A program made the position numbers and the translations under genes. The notes beneath the pieces were generated by a model. The model searched no databases. It was not told the DNA's origin and saw nothing but the letters and a program-made list of their open reading frames with translations. From Salinicoccus cyprini (GTDB taxonomy: Bacteria; Bacillota; Bacilli; Staphylococcales; Salinicoccaceae): DNA of 64,000 bases. The stretch spans positions 186,001 through 250,000 of the forward strand of contig NZ_VMSJ01000001.1 in assembly GCF_007713705.1 (NCBI RefSeq), in the 5' to 3' direction. Shown piece after piece: positions 60,937-64,000 of the stretch (its first letter is position 1; each line of letters opens with the position of its first letter).

Positions 60937-62084
60937 GATTGACATTTATCCATGATCATAAGTTTGTTTTTGACAATGGGCATTACTATTCGTCAGGAAA
61001 ATTTTCTAAACAGATGTTAGAAAGATATATGGTAGGACCAGTAAGTGAAATACAGTTTATCGGAAGAGTCCAAGAAAATTTGTATGATATTAGTTCTTTA
61101 AGTGTTACGTCAAGCGATAATATAAAGGTGAATCCAATGAAATTTTTAAAAAGGAAGAGCCACTTTATTACCAAAAAAAGAGCTATAAAGAGTTTTTTAA
61201 GAAATAATATATCTGATAAAGATGTAGTTGTTATTAGACTTCCAAGTGAAATAGGTTATATTGCAGCAGAGATAATGGAAGAAGGAAATATTCCTTATGG
61301 AATAGAATTAGTTGGAGATCCTTGGGATGCCTTATGGTTTCATGGTTCTCTTATAGGTAAATTAATGGCTTTTACTAACAAAAATAAAGTGAAGAAAAGC
61401 TTAAAAAAATCTAAAAATAATATATATGTAACAAGAGAATACTTGCAAAAAAGGTATCCTTCAAAAGGGTCAAATTTTATCGCCTCTAATGTTTTTATAA
61501 ACCAAATAAGAAAAGATTATCAAGTTTATGATAGAACTGTTAAAAAAATAGGATTGATAGGAAGTCTAGATACCAAGTATAAAGGCATTGATACTGCTTT
61601 AAAAAGTTTATCTATAGTAGAAAGCAACTTTGTATTTGAGATCGTTGGTAATGGTCCTAAAGATAAATGGCAAAGAAAAATAAATAAACGTGGCTTAAAA
61701 GACAAAGTGCAGTTAAAAGGCACTTTAAAAAACGGGAATATGGTTAATGAGTGGCTATCTTCTTTAGATTTATATATCCAACCTAGTTATACAGAAGGTT
61801 TGCCAAGGGCATTAATTGAAGCAATGTCAAATGGTGTTCCTTGTCTTGGGTCTCAAGCAGGTGGAATTCCAGAATTACTAGATAAGAAGTATATTCATGA
61901 AATTAAAGATTTTAAAAGTTTTGCTAAACAAATTGATAAAGTACTTAATAATAAAAATCTGAGAGAAGAAATGTCATTAGAAAATATACTAAAGGCGAAT
62001 AATTACTTAAGTAAAAATATACAAGCGGAAAGAGAAAGATTTATCAAATCTATTTATGAGGAGTCTCAATATTATGGAACGTAA
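60933..62084 (+). CDS. Glycosyltransferase family 4
   Basis: 383 residues; ATG overlaps the stop of the epimerase gene. GLIGSLDTKYKGIDTAL, IVGNGPKDKWQ and PSYTEGLPRALIEAMSNGVP (EGxPRxxIEA donor motif) mark a GT4 enzyme. It likely adds a sugar of the capsule repeat unit. It ends 11 bases inside the next gene. AT-rich as its neighbours. Confidence 0.87.
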   Translation: MRLTFIHDHKFVFDNGHYYSSGKFSKQMLERYMVGPVSEIQFIGRVQENLYDISSLSVTSSDNIKVNPMKFLKRKSHFITKKRAIKSFLRNNISDKDVVVIRLPSEIGYIAAEIMEEGNIPYGIELVGDPWDALWFHGSLIGKLMAFTNKNKVKKSLKKSKNNIYVTREYLQKRYPSKGSNFIASNVFINQIRKDYQVYDRTVKKIGLIGSLDTKYKGIDTALKSLSIVESNFVFEIVGNGPKDKWQRKINKRGLKDKVQLKGTLKNGNMVNEWLSSLDLYIQPSYTEGLPRALIEAMSNGVPCLGSQAGGIPELLDKKYIHEIKDFKSFAKQIDKVLNNKNLREEMSLENILKANNYLSKNIQAERERFIKSIYEESQYYGT

Positions 62085-63348
62085 AATTGCAGTAGTTGGA
62101 TTGGGGTATGTAGGGTTACCAGTTGCGGTGGCGTTTGGAAAAACTCAAGAGGTTATCGGATTTGATATCAATGAAAATCGTATAAAAGAGCTACAATCTG
62201 GTTATGATCGTACAAATGAAGTAGAAAAAGAAGATTTGGAAATAACGAATGTTAATTACACTGCTAATACTGAAGATCTAAAGAAAGCTGATTTTATTAT
62301 AGTTGCTGTACCAACTCCAATAAATAAAAATAACCAGCCAGATTTAACACCGCTTCTTAAAGCGAGTGAAACAGTTGGATCTGCTCTTACAGAGGGTACC
62401 ATTGTCGTATACGAATCAACTGTTTATCCAGGGGCTACTGAAGAAGATTGTATGCCGGTTTTGGAAAGGGCTTCGGGACTTAAATGTGGTCAAGATTTCT
62501 TTGTAGGTTATTCTCCTGAACGTATTAATCCAGGTGATAAAGAACATACATTTGAAACGATTACTAAAGTTGTTAGTGGACAGACGCCAGAAGTACTAGA
62601 AATAGTGGCAGATGTGTATAGTTCTGTTGTAGAAGCTGGAGTACACAAAGCAGCAAATATCAAAGTAGCAGAAGCAGCAAAAGTTATAGAAAATACACAG
62701 AGAGACTTGAACATTGCTCTAATGAACGAGTTGGCTGTGATTTTTAACAAAGTAGGAATAGACACAAAGGACGTTCTAGAGGCTGCAGGTACGAAATGGA
62801 ACTTCTTGAAGTTTACTCCTGGTCTAGTTGGTGGGCATTGTATCGGTGTCGATCCATACTATCTTACACATAAAGCGGAAGAACTTGGGCACCACCCAGA
62901 AGTAATACTCGCTGGTAGAAGAATCAATGATAATATGGCAAATCACATTGCATCATCAATAATTAAAGAAATGCTGAAAAAAGGAATTAGTGTTGTCAAT
63001 AATACAGTAAGCGTCCTTGGTTTAACATTTAAAGAAAACTGTCCTGATTTAAGAAACACTAAAGTTATAGATGTTATAAATGAGCTTAAAGATTTCGGTT
63101 TAAACGTAGCAGTCCACGATTCCGAAGCAGATTCCAAGGAAGCAAAGAAGTATTACAATATCGATTTAAAGGAAAAAAACGAACTAGCAACTACAGATAT
63201 TCTTTTATTTGCAGTACCACACAATGAGTATAGAAACAACATAAGAGAGTATTTAGATCAAGTTAACGAAAATGGAATAATATTTGATATAAAAGGTATT
63301 GTTGCAGATGCAGATATAAAAGAAAAACAGTCTATCTGGAGACTTTAA
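62074..63348 (+). CDS. UDP-N-acetylhexosamine 6-dehydrogenase (WbpO/TviB-like)
   Basis: 424 residues from ATG 62074, which has GAGGAG ten bases upstream; an earlier ATG at 62056 contains that site. GLGYVGLPVAVAFG, VPTPINKNNQPDL, YSPERINPGDK and the catalytic Cys in GGHCIGVDPYYL are present. The SPERINPGDK block and length point to the enzymes that make UDP-GalNAcA or UDP-GlcNAcA rather than UDP-ManNAc dehydrogenase. With the epimerase upstream it gives the capsule its uronic acids, the likely substrate of the amide ligase at 53808. Confidence 0.92.
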   Translation: MERKIAVVGLGYVGLPVAVAFGKTQEVIGFDINENRIKELQSGYDRTNEVEKEDLEITNVNYTANTEDLKKADFIIVAVPTPINKNNQPDLTPLLKASETVGSALTEGTIVVYESTVYPGATEEDCMPVLERASGLKCGQDFFVGYSPERINPGDKEHTFETITKVVSGQTPEVLEIVADVYSSVVEAGVHKAANIKVAEAAKVIENTQRDLNIALMNELAVIFNKVGIDTKDVLEAAGTKWNFLKFTPGLVGGHCIGVDPYYLTHKAEELGHHPEVILAGRRINDNMANHIASSIIKEMLKKGISVVNNTVSVLGLTFKENCPDLRNTKVIDVINELKDFGLNVAVHDSEADSKEAKKYYNIDLKEKNELATTDILLFAVPHNEYRNNIREYLDQVNENGIIFDIKGIVADADIKEKQSIWRL

Positions 63349-63650
63349 ATGAAGTCTAAAGTGATACAAGTTGTTGCTATGGATTACTCAATAAGTAAAC
63401 TGATGAGTAATCTAATTAAAGCTCTAAATGATGCGATCGATGAAGTTCATATTATAACTAGTCGAGACCCTCATAAAATTTATTAGAGTCTCAAGGTTAT
63501 ATGATTCATGAAGTTAATATCGATAGGCAAGTAAAACCCATAAGCAACTTAAAAGCTATGAAAAATTTATCTAGAAAGGTTAAAAGAATAGGGACTTATA
63601 CTTTCATCTACCTATACCGATTGTCTCTCAATTAGCAATAGTGGCAAGAA
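63349..63650 (+). pseudogene. Remnant of a capsule GT4 glycosyltransferase
   Basis: An ATG adjoins the stop of the dehydrogenase. The frame reads KSKVIQVVAMDYSISKLMSNLIKAL and then stops after 45 codons (at 63484-63486). Further on, in shifted frames, EVNIDRQVKPISNLKAMKNL and HLPIPIVSQLAIVARRL recall the EpsD/CapM-type GT4 segments around the -VNIDRQISPISNL- and HTPIASVLGR- positions. Several frameshifts and stops make it a pseudogene. Confidence 0.5.
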
Positions 63651-64000
63651 GACTCACTTAAATTTATTTCATGACTTACAGATATAACGCATCAAACGAC
63701 AAGTGGTAATCCAAGAAAATTTTTGACTACTAAAAATGACATGAGTGTTTCGTCAATGTAACCAAAATATAAAACAGGTACAAAGTGTCATGCGCTAAAT
63801 GTTTCTATTCCCTCTCTAGATAGGAGAATTCAGCCACCATAGTACTTTCATAAGCTCTGGTTTAAGTTTATACCTTATTGGCAAATTAACTTATAATTTG
63901 CGTAGCTATAATAGCATCAAGGTTTTATTTAAAATATAGCTTTGTATTAAAAAGTTAAATTTAAAAATGTTTCTATTTATACATTTGCAAGACAAATATG
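63651..64000. other. Non-coding or decayed right edge
   Basis: AT-rich; no ORF above about 40 codons with a plausible start, no hairpin or recognised element. It may be more of the decayed glycosyltransferase or the start of another decayed gene. Confidence 0.4.

Noticed and set aside
1-64000. tRNA, rRNA or known riboswitch
   Set aside because: No cloverleaf with CCA-proximal and T-loop motifs, no rRNA sequence and no recognised riboswitch core was seen by eye; a covariance-model search would settle it.

Overview
The window looks like a cell-surface glycan region from a low-to-moderate GC Gram-positive coccus or bacillus of the Staphylococcaceae (Salinicoccus, Jeotgalicoccus or a relative is my inference). 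The grounds are a complete wall teichoic acid gene set (tagA, tagH with a Bacillus-type extended C-terminus, tagG, tarD, tarB and two CDP-glycerol transferases), a YwqC/D/E-type capsule tyrosine-kinase module, YtoQ and YkvI genes, strong AGGAGG ribosome binding sites, and TTG/GTG starts. No rRNA, tRNA or CRISPR array was seen.

Positions 1-28.5 kb hold an unusual, AT-rich glycan locus. It has glycosyltransferases of several types (GT4, a TPR-GT4 fusion, two CgeB-like/GT2 fusions, a GT2), a UDP-ManNAc dehydrogenase, two DUF6270-like proteins, three asparagine-synthetase-like proteins without a catalytic N-terminal Cys, three ATP-grasp ligases with cyanophycin-synthetase-like motifs, two heparinase II/III-like proteins without signal peptides, and a GxSxG hydrolase. 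My reading is that the locus builds a uronic-acid glycan in the cytoplasm whose carboxyl groups are joined to amines or amino acids by two kinds of amide-forming enzyme. I know of no described system with this set, and it is the best candidate for a new pathway here.

Positions 28.5-38 kb hold a GT4, two OatA-like acyltransferases, a small CapA-like membrane protein beside a CapB-like protein that has lost its ATP-binding motifs, a Glu/Ser/Thr-rich lipoprotein and an O-antigen ligase/polymerase-like protein. Positions 38-46.6 kb are the teichoic acid cluster: tarF-tarG-tarH-tarA run leftward, tarD-tarB run rightward from a shared divergent promoter region with PhoP-box-like repeats, and a long CDP-glycerol transferase converges on tarB. 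Positions 46.7-49.5 kb are housekeeping genes: a possible pyrimidine-dimer glycosylase, ytoQ, an NAD(P)H/FMN oxidoreductase and ykvI.

Positions 49.8-64 kb are a Wzx/Wzy-type capsule operon. capA-capB-capC come first, then from capD onward the sequence becomes strikingly AT-rich: capD, another asparagine-synthetase-like gene, wzx, a decayed IS30 transposase, wzy, a GT4, a UDP-glucuronate 4-epimerase-like gene, a GT4, a UDP-HexNAc 6-dehydrogenase and a broken GT4 remnant. The last 350 bases hold nothing I recognise. Two nucleotide-sugar dehydrogenases and an epimerase provide uronic acids, which would be natural acceptors for the four asparagine-synthetase-like enzymes.
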